Assembly: GCF_030504985.1 (NCBI RefSeq)
Contig: NZ_JASERU010000015.1
Location: 46,106-110,105, forward strand
Origin: Fulvimonas sp. R45
GTDB taxonomy: Bacteria; Pseudomonadota; Gammaproteobacteria; Xanthomonadales; Rhodanobacteraceae
Length of the DNA: 64,000 nt
Direction: 5' to 3'
Part shown: positions 11,058 to 19,254 of the stretch, piece after piece
How the letters are laid out: the number at the start of each line of letters is the position of its first letter
Position numbering within the stretch: position 1 is the stretch's first letter
Made by a program: the position numbers and the translations under genes
The notes under the pieces: generated by a model
Databases searched by the model: none
Told to the model about the DNA's origin: nothing
Seen by the model: only the letters and a program-made list of their open reading frames with translations

Positions 11058-11224
11058 GCCTTTTGCCCCGCCCTTCAAGGCAAACGGGCCATCTTCACCA
11101 CGCTCCATTGCCGATCCTTGGCGCAAGCGCTTGACCGACATCATCAACTATTCCGGACAGCAGTGGACCAGCACCGGGATGGCAAGCCATCCGAGGCGCC
11201 CATGAAGGACCGGGGGAGGTCCCG

Positions 11225-12202
11225 ATGACACGTTCCATCCTCTGCTTCGGCGAGGCGCTGATCGACATGCACGCGCAGGCCTTCGACGGCCGCGGCTTCG
11301 CGCAACAGCTGCGGCCGTTCGCCGGCGGGGCGCCGGCCAACACTGCGGTGGCGGTGGCGCGGCTCGGCGGCCACGCGCGTTTCGCCGGCATGCTGGCGCA
11401 GGACCGCTTCGGCGACTTCCTGCTCGACAACCTGCAGCAGGCCGGCGTGGACACCGCCGACGTGGCGCGCACCGACGCCGCCAACACCGCGCTGGCCTTC
11501 GTCACCCTGGACGCGCGCGGCGAACGCAGCTTCAGCTTCTACCGCCCGCCCGCCGCCGACCTGCTGTTCCGCGCCGAGCACTTCCGCGCCCAGGCCTTCG
11601 ACGACACCGCCGCCTTCCACGCCTGCTCCAACAGCCTCACCGATCCGCAACTGGCTGACGCGACGCTGGAGGGCATGCGGCGCGCGCGCCGCGCCGGCAC
11701 CCTGGTCAGCTTCGACCTGAACCTGCGCCCCGCGCTGTGGCCGCGCGACGGCGAACCCCGCGCGCCGTCCTGGCAGGCACTGCAGCTGGCGGACGTGGTG
11801 AAGCTGAGCGCCGAGGAATTCGCCTGGCTCGCCGACGACGGCGAAGAGGCGCTGCTGGAGCGCCTGTGGCGCGGCGCCACGCGCCTGCTGGTGGTGACCG
11901 ACGCGGAACGGCCGTTGCGCTGGTTCCGCCCCGGCGCCCGCGGCGAGCTGCCCGGCTACCGCGTCGACATGGTGGACAGCACCGGCGCGGGCGACGCCTT
12001 CGTCGGCGGCCTGCTGCACCAGTTCGCCGTGCAGGGCATCGGCCCCGCCGGGCTCGACGGCTGGATCGACGACCGGCCGCGCCTGCACGCCGCCCTGCGC
12101 TACGCCAGCGCCTGCGGCGCGCTGGCGGTGACGCGCCACGGCTCGTTCGCGGCGATGCCTGATGCCGCCGAAGTCGCCCGCTTCATGGAGATGCATGCAT
12201 GA
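11225..12202 (+). CDS. pfkB-family sugar kinase, fructokinase-like
   Basis: 325 residues. The ribokinase/pfkB signatures are FAGGAPANTAVAVARLGG near residue 37 and DSTGAGDAFVGGLL with the catalytic Asp at about residue 257. The ERSFSFYRPPAADLLF stretch is typical of bacterial fructokinases (ScrK-like). An IolC-type keto-deoxygluconate kinase is possible given the inositol genes, but the sequence is closer to fructokinase. ATGA overlap with the next GH92 gene shows co-expression, so it may phosphorylate the hexose released by mannosidases after isomerisation (inference). The GGGGGAGG run just upstream of ATG 11225 is a strong ribosome-binding site. Confidence 0.85.
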   Translation: MTRSILCFGEALIDMHAQAFDGRGFAQQLRPFAGGAPANTAVAVARLGGHARFAGMLAQDRFGDFLLDNLQQAGVDTADVARTDAANTALAFVTLDARGERSFSFYRPPAADLLFRAEHFRAQAFDDTAAFHACSNSLTDPQLADATLEGMRRARRAGTLVSFDLNLRPALWPRDGEPRAPSWQALQLADVVKLSAEEFAWLADDGEEALLERLWRGATRLLVVTDAERPLRWFRPGARGELPGYRVDMVDSTGAGDAFVGGLLHQFAVQGIGPAGLDGWIDDRPRLHAALRYASACGALAVTRHGSFAAMPDAAEVARFMEMHA

Positions 12203-14454
12203 TCACGTCGAACTTCCGCGCCCGCCTCGCCGGTGTCTTCGCGCTGACGCTGGCCGTGCCAGCGACGCCGTTGTTCGCAGCGTCAACCGCGCAGACCACG
12301 CCGGTCGACTGGGTCGACCCGCACATCGGCACCGCCGGCATCGGTTCGGAATACGGCGGCACCATGCCGCTGGTGACCACCCCGTTCGGCATGACCAACT
12401 GGACCCCGCTGACCCGCCAGAACCGCGTCAGCGTGAGCCCGTACAACGACGCCGACACCCACATCCAGGGCTTCATCGGCACGCACCAGCCGGCGATCTG
12501 GATGGGCGACTACGGCTACGTCACCCTGATGCCGGAACTCGACGGCCTGAAGTACGCGCCCGAGGCGCGGCAGCTGAAGTTCTCGCACAAGGACGAGGTG
12601 GCCACGCCCTACGGCTATGCGGTGACGATGGACAGCGACGGCCGCCGCATCCGCGCCGAGATGACCGCGACCGACCACTGCGGCTACCTGCGCTTCACCT
12701 TCCCGGCGAAGTCCAACGCCGGCGTGCTGGTCGAGGCGACCCGTCCGGGCATCCACGGCTACGTCGAGGTGGACGTGCGCAGGCACGAGATCCGCGGCTA
12801 CAACCCCGACCGCCAGGACGCCGACCTCGGGCCGCTGAAGCTCCCGAACTTCAAGGGCTACTTCGTGGTGCGCTTCCGGCAGCCGTTCAAGGCGCAGAGC
12901 GTCTACCAGGGCGTGCTGGTGCGACCCGGCAACCACACCCAGGTCGAGGGCGACAACGTGGGCGCCTACGTGTCCTTCGACACCGCCGCCGGCCAGCCCA
13001 TCGAGGCGCAGGTGGGCACCTCGTTCATCAGCCTGGCCCAGGCGCAGGCGAACCTCGGCGCGGAACTGCCGGGCTGGGACTTCGACGGCACGCGCGCGGC
13101 GCTCAAGGCCACCTGGAACCGCAAGCTGGGCATCTTCGACATCGACGGCGCTACCACGGCGCAGCGGCACATCTTCTACACCGGGCTCTACCACGCGCTG
13201 CTGTACCCGCGGCTGGCCTCCGAGCACGGCCGCTACTACAGCGCCTTCGATGACCAGGTGCACCAGGGCGTCTCCTATACCGACTACTCGATCTGGGACA
13301 CCTTCCGCGCCGAGAACAGCCTGCTCACCCTGGTCGCGCCCGAACGCATCGACGACATGGTGACGGCGCTGCTGCAGGACGCCGACGAGGGCGGCTGGAT
13401 GCCGAAGTGGCCCAACCCGTCCTACACCAACATCATGATCGGCACCCACGCCGATTCGCTGGTCGCCGAGGCCATCGCCAAGGGCTTCAAGGGCTTCGAC
13501 TGGCAGCGCGCCTACGCAGCCGTGCGCAAGGACGCCACCGTGCCGCCGGACGGCGACACCACGCGGCGCTGGTTCGACCGCGAACCGCACACGCCCTACG
13601 AGGCGCGTGCCGGGCTGACCTACGCGCTGAAGCTGGGTTACATCCCCGCCGACAAGGTCGCCGAATCGGCCTCCAGCACGCTGGAAGAGGCCTACGACGA
13701 CTACGCGGTGGCGCAGGTGGCCAAGGCCACCGGCCACGAACAGGACTACGCGCACTTCCTCGAGCGCTCGCTGGACTACCGCAAGCTGTTCAACCCGGCG
13801 CGCGGCTTCATGCAGGCCCGCAATGCCGACGGCTCCTGGGCCTCGCCGGACGAAGGCTGGACCGAGGGCGACCAATGGGTCTACCTGTTCGCCGCGCTGC
13901 ACGACATCGGCGGCACCGTGGCCCTGCTGGGCGGCCCGGCCGCGGCCCAGACGAAGCTGGACGCGCACTTCGACGGTGGCCACAACCACCACGACAACGA
14001 GCCCAGCCACCACTACGGCTACCTGTACGACTTCATGGGCGCGCCGTGGAAGACCCAGGCGCGGGTGCGCGCGATCGCCGCCGACGCCTACTCGGACACG
14101 CCTACCGGCATCCTCGGCAACGAGGACTGCGGCCAGATGTCCGCCTGGTACGTGTTCACCGCGCTGGGCTTCTACCCGGTCAACCCGGCCTCGGCCGAGT
14201 ACATGATCGGCAGCCCGCTGTTTTCGCGCGTGGCTGTGCACCTGCCGGGCGGCAGGACGTTCACCATCACCGCGAAGAACAACTCCGCCACCAACGTCTA
14301 CATCCAGTCGGCCACGCTCAACGGCAAGCCGCTCGACGTCCCGGTGATCAGCCACGCGCAGATCGTGGCCGGCGGCACGCTGGACTTCGTGATGGGGCCG
14401 CGCCCCTCGCGCTGGGCCGCCGGTTGGCGACCGCGGCCGGTGGCGGCGGATTGA
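12199..14454 (+). CDS. Exported GH92 alpha-mannosidase (second paralogue)
   Basis: 751 residues with a Sec-type signal (LAGVFALTLAVPATPLFA). GH92 landmarks are in order: DPHIGTAGIGSEYGGTMPLVTTPFGM, FYTGLYHALLYPRLASE, YSIWDTFRAENSLL, DNEPSHHYGYLYDF with the likely acid Glu, and GNEDCGQMSAWYVFTALGFYPV. It differs from the first copy in the N-terminal substrate loop (no SHTHLSG motif, instead IGTHQPAIWMG). It is probably an exo-alpha-mannosidase with another linkage or aglycone preference. It is coupled to the upstream kinase by a 4-base overlap and followed by the RpiR-type regulator. Confidence 0.9.
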   Translation: MITSNFRARLAGVFALTLAVPATPLFAASTAQTTPVDWVDPHIGTAGIGSEYGGTMPLVTTPFGMTNWTPLTRQNRVSVSPYNDADTHIQGFIGTHQPAIWMGDYGYVTLMPELDGLKYAPEARQLKFSHKDEVATPYGYAVTMDSDGRRIRAEMTATDHCGYLRFTFPAKSNAGVLVEATRPGIHGYVEVDVRRHEIRGYNPDRQDADLGPLKLPNFKGYFVVRFRQPFKAQSVYQGVLVRPGNHTQVEGDNVGAYVSFDTAAGQPIEAQVGTSFISLAQAQANLGAELPGWDFDGTRAALKATWNRKLGIFDIDGATTAQRHIFYTGLYHALLYPRLASEHGRYYSAFDDQVHQGVSYTDYSIWDTFRAENSLLTLVAPERIDDMVTALLQDADEGGWMPKWPNPSYTNIMIGTHADSLVAEAIAKGFKGFDWQRAYAAVRKDATVPPDGDTTRRWFDREPHTPYEARAGLTYALKLGYIPADKVAESASSTLEEAYDDYAVAQVAKATGHEQDYAHFLERSLDYRKLFNPARGFMQARNADGSWASPDEGWTEGDQWVYLFAALHDIGGTVALLGGPAAAQTKLDAHFDGGHNHHDNEPSHHYGYLYDFMGAPWKTQARVRAIAADAYSDTPTGILGNEDCGQMSAWYVFTALGFYPVNPASAEYMIGSPLFSRVAVHLPGGRTFTITAKNNSATNVYIQSATLNGKPLDVPVISHAQIVAGGTLDFVMGPRPSRWAAGWRPRPVAAD

Positions 14455-14494
14455 TACACTTGTTGCTACGCACCAACCAATGGCGATGGAACCC

Positions 14495-15358
14495 ATGAGC
14501 AGCCCGAAGACCGTCGACGACCTGTTGCTGGACATCGCGCGCGACTTCGAGACGCTGCCGCCGCAGTTGCAGAGCATCGCCAGCTACCTCGAGCGGCAGC
14601 GCGCGAACATCATGGTCCAGCGCATCAACGAAGTGGCCGAGGGCAGCGGCGTGCATCCTTCCGCGGTGGTGCGCTTCGCCAAGCGCTTCGGCTTCTCCGG
14701 CTTCCGCGAACTGCAGTCGGTGTTCCGCAGCCACTACACCGACACCGTGACGCCGACGCGCAGCTACCAGCAACGCGTGCGCCAGGCGATCGCGGGCGGC
14801 CAGGCGATGGGCCCGGCCGAGATCGCGCGGCGCTTCATCGACGCCAGCCGCGCCGGCCTGGACGAGCTGGCCGGCGACTTCGACAACAAGCGCTTCAACG
14901 CCGCGGTCGACCTGCTGGTGAAGGCCGAGAACATCTACGTGGTCGCGGTGCGGCGCACCTTCAGCATCGCCAGCTACTTCGTCTACGCGCTGCAGCACAC
15001 GCACAAGCGGGTGCACCTGGTCAGCGGCCTGGGCGGCATGTACCACGAGCAGATCCGCAGCATCGGCAGGAACGACGTGCTCGTCGCGATCAGCTTCCCG
15101 CCGTACGGCCGCGAGACGCTGTACTGCAGCCGGGTGGCACAGCAGCACAAGGCCCACGTGCTGGCCATCACCGACAGCGCGCTCGGCCCGCTGGGCAGCG
15201 AGGCCAGGGTCACGCTGAAGGTGAGCGAAGGCAGCGCGTTCGGCTTCCGCGGGCTCGCCAGCACCCTCTGCCTGTGCCAGTCGCTGTTCGTGGCGCTGGC
15301 CTACAAGCTCGAACTCAAGCTCGAAGAGACGTCCCACCCTGGGGGATACGATGACTGA
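14495..15358 (+). CDS. RpiR-family (HTH + SIS) transcriptional regulator
   Basis: About 287 residues from the ATG at 14495. Two in-frame ATGs at 14480 and 14486 are alternatives and none has a strong Shine-Dalgarno. The N-terminal HTH_6 domain (about residues 5-80) includes VAEGSGVHPSAVVRFAKRFGFSGFRELQ. The SIS sugar-phosphate-binding domain covers the C-terminal half (AENIYVVAVRRTFSIASYFVYALQ, DVLVAISFPPYGRET). In many proteobacteria RpiR-type regulators control inositol genes. Its 8-base overlap with the inositol-dehydrogenase-like gene makes it the probable regulator of this iol/GH92 cluster. The effector is unknown. Confidence 0.87.
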   Translation: MSSPKTVDDLLLDIARDFETLPPQLQSIASYLERQRANIMVQRINEVAEGSGVHPSAVVRFAKRFGFSGFRELQSVFRSHYTDTVTPTRSYQQRVRQAIAGGQAMGPAEIARRFIDASRAGLDELAGDFDNKRFNAAVDLLVKAENIYVVAVRRTFSIASYFVYALQHTHKRVHLVSGLGGMYHEQIRSIGRNDVLVAISFPPYGRETLYCSRVAQQHKAHVLAITDSALGPLGSEARVTLKVSEGSAFGFRGLASTLCLCQSLFVALAYKLELKLEETSHPGGYDD

Positions 15359-16352
15359 ACGGATCGACGTCGCCGTCTTCGGCGCCGGCCGCATCGGCAC
15401 CATCCACGCCGGCAACCTCGCGCGGCACGCCCGCGCGCGGCTGCGCTGCGTGGTGGACATGAACGCGGAGGCGGCCACGGCGCTGGCCGGACGGCATGGC
15501 GCACGCGTCGCCTCGGCGGACGAGGCACTGGCCAACCCCGCGGTGCGAGCGGTGATGATCTGCTCCAGCACCGACACGCACGCGGACCTGATCCAGCGCG
15601 CCGCAGCGGCCGGCAAGGCGATCTTCTGCGAGAAGCCGGTCGATCTCGACGTGGAACGCGCGCGTGCCTGCGCCGCCGCCGTGCGCGCGGCGGGCGTCAC
15701 CTGCATGATCGGCTTCCAGCGCCGCTTCGACCCCACCTTCGCCGCGCTCAAGCGGCGCCTGGACGCCGGCGAGATCGGCACGCCGGAAACGCTCGTCATC
15801 ACCAGCCGCGACCCCGCGCCGCCGCCGGTCGAGTACCTCGCGCGGTCCGGCGGCGTGTTCAAGGACATGCTGATCCACGACTTCGACATCTTCCGCTGGA
15901 TCCTCGGCGACGAAGCCGTCGCCGTCCACGCCACCGGCGGCTGCCCCGGCCTGCCCGGGGTCGCCGCCGCCGGCGACCTCTCCCACACCGCCGTGACCCT
16001 GCGCACCCGCGGCGGCGCGCTGTGCCAGATCAACACCTCGCGCCGCGCCGCCTACGGCTACGACCAGCGCTTCGAAGTGCTCGGCAGCCGCGGCCTGCTG
16101 CAGGCCGGCAACGTGCGCCCCACCCAGGTCGTGGCCTGGGGCGAGCAGTCGATCAGCAGCGACACGCCCGAGGCCTTCTTCCTCGAACGCTACCGCGAGG
16201 CCTACGCACTGGAGATCGAGCACTTCCTCGACGCGCTGTGCCACGGCACGCCGGTGCGCACCACCCTCGAGGACGGGATCAAGGCGCTGGAACTGGCGGA
16301 GCTGGCGACGCGGTCGTGGCGCGAAGGGCGGTCGCTGGACATCGCGGCCTGA
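15351..16352 (+). CDS. iolG: Gfo/Idh/MocA oxidoreductase, probable inositol 2-dehydrogenase (IolG-like)
   Basis: 333 residues. The Rossmann motif VFGAGRIGTIHAGNL sits at the N-terminus, CEKPVDLD carries the conserved Lys near residue 95, and GVFKDMLIHDFDIFRWILGD holds the catalytic Asp/His. This is the pattern of myo-inositol 2-dehydrogenases, which make scyllo-inosose, the substrate of IolE. It starts inside the last codons of the RpiR gene, so it is co-translated. The specific substrate is inferred from the iol context. Other cyclitol or sugar dehydrogenases of this family look alike. Confidence 0.85.
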   Translation: MTERIDVAVFGAGRIGTIHAGNLARHARARLRCVVDMNAEAATALAGRHGARVASADEALANPAVRAVMICSSTDTHADLIQRAAAAGKAIFCEKPVDLDVERARACAAAVRAAGVTCMIGFQRRFDPTFAALKRRLDAGEIGTPETLVITSRDPAPPPVEYLARSGGVFKDMLIHDFDIFRWILGDEAVAVHATGGCPGLPGVAAAGDLSHTAVTLRTRGGALCQINTSRRAAYGYDQRFEVLGSRGLLQAGNVRPTQVVAWGEQSISSDTPEAFFLERYREAYALEIEHFLDALCHGTPVRTTLEDGIKALELAELATRSWREGRSLDIAA

Positions 16353-16423
16353 GTGCCTCCTACCGCGTCGGGCGAGGTGCAGCGAGAAGGCGAGTCCATT
16401 TCTGGTGGCGACCGCCTATCCGG

Positions 16424-16605
16424 CCCGTCATCCCGGCGCAGGCCGGACAAGCGCGCAGCGCGCAGAACGCCCGCAGGGCGGCCCCGAAGGGGCGAGCGCA
16501 GCGAGTCATCCAGTAGCGACCACGCCTGCTCGGGCCTCACGGCTACTGGATGACCAGACCTTCGTCTGTTGATAAGGCGCCTCCGGCCTGCGCCGGAATG
16601 ACGGG
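16424..16605. repeat. Composite inverted-repeat element with GTCAT termini
   Basis: The outer arms CCGTCATCCCGGCGCAGG and CCTGCGCCGGAATGACGG face each other across about 180 bases. Inside, GTCATCCAGTAGC (16505-16517) and GCTACTGGATGAC (16542-16554) form a perfect 13-bp inverted repeat. It shares its ends with elements at 26283-26373, 51628-51750 and 54195-54228, so it is a MITE-like family. It lies between the convergent iolG-like and marR genes and may terminate both. The remainder of this 309-bp gap shows nothing else. Confidence 0.7.
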
Positions 16606-16661
16606 CGAGGGCCATGAGGCCACCGGCCCGTGGTTTTCTACTTCATGGAACGCATGGGTTC

Positions 16662-17102
16662 TCAGCGTTCGCCGCGCTCGATCCGTTCCAGGATGCGGCG
16701 CAGATGCGCGAGGTCGGTCGCCGAGAGCTGCTGCAGGCCCGCCGGCGCGTCGTCGCGCACGGTGCGGTGCATCTGCTCGACGACCTTCCGCCCCGCGCGG
16801 GTCAGCGAGACCAGCTTCGCGCGGCGGCTTTCCGGATGCGGCTGCCGCTCGACGAGCCCGCGCCCTTCCAGGTCGTTCACCGCCACGGTGGTGGCCGGTG
16901 CGTCGCTGCCGGTGTCGTCGGCGATCTGCCGCAGGGTCATCGGCGCATCCACCAGCCGCCACAGGATGCGCACGCGGCTGAACGGCAGCCCGGTGGCCTC
17001 GCTCACCTTGCGGCGCCAGTCGCGGCGCGTTTCCCACACCAGCCCGACCATCCGTTGCCACAGGGCGTCGGCCTCGCTGTCGTTGTCAGTGGGTCGGGTC
17101 AT
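16662..17102 (-). CDS. MarR-family transcriptional regulator
   Basis: 146 residues with a winged helix. The recognition region is MTLRQIADDTGSDAPATTVAVNDLEGRGLVERQPHPESRRAKLVSL, here cited only as a landmark in parts: MTLRQIADDTGSD then DLEGRGLVERQ and the wing SRRAKLVSLTRAG. The start ATG overlaps the stop of the upstream MFS gene by four bases, so pump and regulator are one operon. Such regulators usually repress their own pump operon and release it on binding small phenolic or toxic ligands. Palindromes in front of the pump gene are the likely operator. Confidence 0.88.
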   Translation of the reverse strand: MTRPTDNDSEADALWQRMVGLVWETRRDWRRKVSEATGLPFSRVRILWRLVDAPMTLRQIADDTGSDAPATTVAVNDLEGRGLVERQPHPESRRAKLVSLTRAGRKVVEQMHRTVRDDAPAGLQQLSATDLAHLRRILERIERGER

Positions 17103-18541
17103 GCGGTCGCTCCCGCAGGCGCTTCGTCCAGCAAGTGTGCCGCATGGCGGGTCGTCCCGCGCGCCCATGGCGTGTCGGATAGCCAGCCGAGCACCACCAC
17201 GGCGACGCCACCGCCGGTGACCAGCCACCAGAAGGGATGCGACGCCTCGGCGAAGCCGTCGTGCACATGCGCGCCCAGGATGGTGCCGGCCAGCGCCACG
17301 CCGAGCGACGCGCCGATCTGCCGGCTGGTGGACGCCACCGCCGCGGCGAGGCCGGCCTGCGCCTTGGGCATGCCGGACACGGCGGTGTTGGTGATCGGGG
17401 CGTTCACCATGCCGAAGCCGATGCCGAAGATGACGTAGGTGAACAGCAGCAATGACATTGGCGTGGTCGCCGTCAGCCGCGTCATCAGCAGCGCGCTGGC
17501 GAGGGTGGCCGCGCCCGAGGCGAGCAGGGACGGGCGCGCCCCGTACGCGCCGACCAGGCGGCCGGACAACGGCGAGCAGAGGATGGTCGCCAGCGCCAGT
17601 GGCAGCGTGCACAGGCCGGTCTGGAACGCCGACAGCCCGCGCACGTCCTGCAGGTAGAGCGCGTTGAGGAAGAGGAAGCCGGAGAACGCGGAAAAACTGC
17701 ATACGGCGATCAGGGTCGCGCTGCTGAACGGCGCGCTGCGGAAGAAGCGCAGGTCGATCAGCGGCTCGCGGCGCCGCGGCTCGTAGGCGAGCAGGGCGCA
17801 CAGCGACAGCGCGGCCACGGCGAAGAGCCCGACGATCGTCGTCGAACCCCATCCCGCATGCGGGCCTTCGATGACTCCATAGGTCACGCTCGCCAGGATG
17901 GTGAACACCAGCCCCTGCCCGACCGGGTCGACCCGCCGCGGATGCGGCGCCCTCGATTCCGGGATGTAGCGCGCCGCCAGCAGCATCGCCGCGGCGCCGA
18001 CCGGCAGGTTCACCCAGAAGATCGAGCGCCAGCCGACGCTCTCCGTCAGCGCGCCGCCGATCACCGGCCCCAGCGCCATCGACACGCCGGCCACCGCGCC
18101 CCAGATGCCGATGGCACGCGCGCGGGCCCTGGGCTCGTGGAAGGTGTTGGCGATGATCGACATGGCGACCGGATTGAGCATGGTGGCGCCCAGCGCCTGC
18201 ACGACGCGGAACGCGACCAGGCCATGGATGCCCGGCGCCAGGCTGCACAGCAGCGAGCCCAGCATGAACAGCGCCATCCCCGTCATGAACACACGGCGGC
18301 GCCCGAAGCGGTCGGCCATCGAACCGGCCAGCATCAGCAGGCTCGCCACCACCATGGTGTAGGCGTCGACCACCCACTGCAGCCAGGAGACCGACGCGGC
18401 CAGGTCGCGCCGGATCGACGGCAGCGCGACGTTCACGATGGTGGCGTCCATCGCCACCATCAGCAGGCTCAGGCAGCAGATGGCGAGGATGAGGTTGGGG
18501 CGTGCCTGGGCCCGTCCGGGTCCCGATATAGTTGTGTTCAT
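17099..18541 (-). CDS. MFS drug-efflux transporter, DHA2-type
   Basis: 480 residues from the ATG at 18541. The frame stays open further upstream but that part lacks membrane features. Many hydrophobic helices follow, with AMDATIVNVALPSI in helix 1, the loop motif GSMADRFGRRRVFMTG, and FGIGFGMVNAPITNTAVSGM. This is the EmrB/QacA-type layout of proton-driven multidrug exporters in the inner membrane. A downstream overlapping marR gene supports an inducible resistance role. The start lies within an ATAGTT/AACTAT inverted repeat, which implies repression at the initiation site. Confidence 0.87.
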   Translation of the reverse strand: MNTTISGPGRAQARPNLILAICCLSLLMVAMDATIVNVALPSIRRDLAASVSWLQWVVDAYTMVVASLLMLAGSMADRFGRRRVFMTGMALFMLGSLLCSLAPGIHGLVAFRVVQALGATMLNPVAMSIIANTFHEPRARARAIGIWGAVAGVSMALGPVIGGALTESVGWRSIFWVNLPVGAAAMLLAARYIPESRAPHPRRVDPVGQGLVFTILASVTYGVIEGPHAGWGSTTIVGLFAVAALSLCALLAYEPRRREPLIDLRFFRSAPFSSATLIAVCSFSAFSGFLFLNALYLQDVRGLSAFQTGLCTLPLALATILCSPLSGRLVGAYGARPSLLASGAATLASALLMTRLTATTPMSLLLFTYVIFGIGFGMVNAPITNTAVSGMPKAQAGLAAAVASTSRQIGASLGVALAGTILGAHVHDGFAEASHPFWWLVTGGGVAVVVLGWLSDTPWARGTTRHAAHLLDEAPAGATA

Positions 18542-18562
18542 GAAACTATTGTGCATACACAA
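18531..18562. promoter_or_regulatory. Candidate MarR operator overlapping the MFS start
   Basis: Two inverted repeats lie back to back. ATAGTT and AACTAT are separated by 10 bases that include the MFS start codon. TTGTG-CATA-CACAA is a perfect 5-bp palindrome at 18549-18562. The AT-rich stretch stands out from GC-rich surroundings. Because a marR gene is in the same operon, autoregulation through these sites is the simplest reading (inference). Confidence 0.5.
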
Positions 18563-18708
18563 CAATATGCCGTCAAGCGGTCCGGCGGGACCCACCGGGC
18601 CACGCCTTGCAGTCCCGTGGGTGGCCGAGCAAGCTGCGCAGGGCCAGGACCGACCCGGCGCAGGATCCGCCACGAAAACCCGCCATGCCCGAACCCGAGG
18701 ACCAACGC

Positions 18709-19143
18709 ATGAATGCAGGCAGCCACGATGACGTAGTGAAGCTGGAAGGCGGGTGCTACTGCGGTGCGGTGCGCTACGCGGCCGAGGGAAAGCCCATGAT
18801 GAAAGGGCAATGCCATTGCCGCGAGTGCCAGTACATCAGCGGCGGGGCGCCCCACATGTTCATGCTGATGCCATCCAGCGGCTTCCGGTATACCAAAGGA
18901 CAACCCAAGCGGTTTTCACGCAGCGACCTCGAACGACCCGTCACGCGCGAGTTCTGCGCGGACTGCGGTACGCACCTGGTCACGCTGCGGCCGGACACCC
19001 CGGCCGTGATCCTCAAGGTCGGCACGCTCGACGACCCGGGCCTGTTCGGTGGCCCGCAGGTGGCCATCTTCACCATCGACAAGCAGGCCTTCCACCTGAT
19101 TCCCGAGGGCCTGCCCACGTTCGAGCGCTTGCCGGCACGATAG
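18709..19143 (+). CDS. GFA-family zinc-binding protein (glutathione-dependent formaldehyde-activating type)
   Basis: 144 residues from the ATG at 18709, which has GAGGA upstream. An in-frame ATG at 18685 is possible but has no such signal. The zinc-binding cysteines are clear: GGCYCGAVRY, QCHCRECQYISG and EFCADCGTHL, in the CENP-V/GFA beta-sandwich fold. Family members were first linked to S-hydroxymethylglutathione formation, but many are of unknown function. It is divergent from the MFS pump, so both may respond to the same stress. Confidence 0.85.
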   Translation: MNAGSHDDVVKLEGGCYCGAVRYAAEGKPMMKGQCHCRECQYISGGAPHMFMLMPSSGFRYTKGQPKRFSRSDLERPVTREFCADCGTHLVTLRPDTPAVILKVGTLDDPGLFGGPQVAIFTIDKQAFHLIPEGLPTFERLPAR

Positions 19144-19254
19144 GGATCCGGGTTTCCGTGGCGTCCGCGGCAGGTGCATCTTCGACCGCGAACATTCCTC
19201 CTGCCTGAGCCCGTGACGAAGCGGCGCGGAAGCTGAAAGGTTTTCGATTCCCCG

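Noticed and set aside
11225..12202. pfkB kinase considered as IolC (5-dehydro-2-deoxygluconokinase)
   Set aside because: The ERSFSFYRPPAADLL region and overall pattern match fructokinases better, so the inositol name was not assigned.
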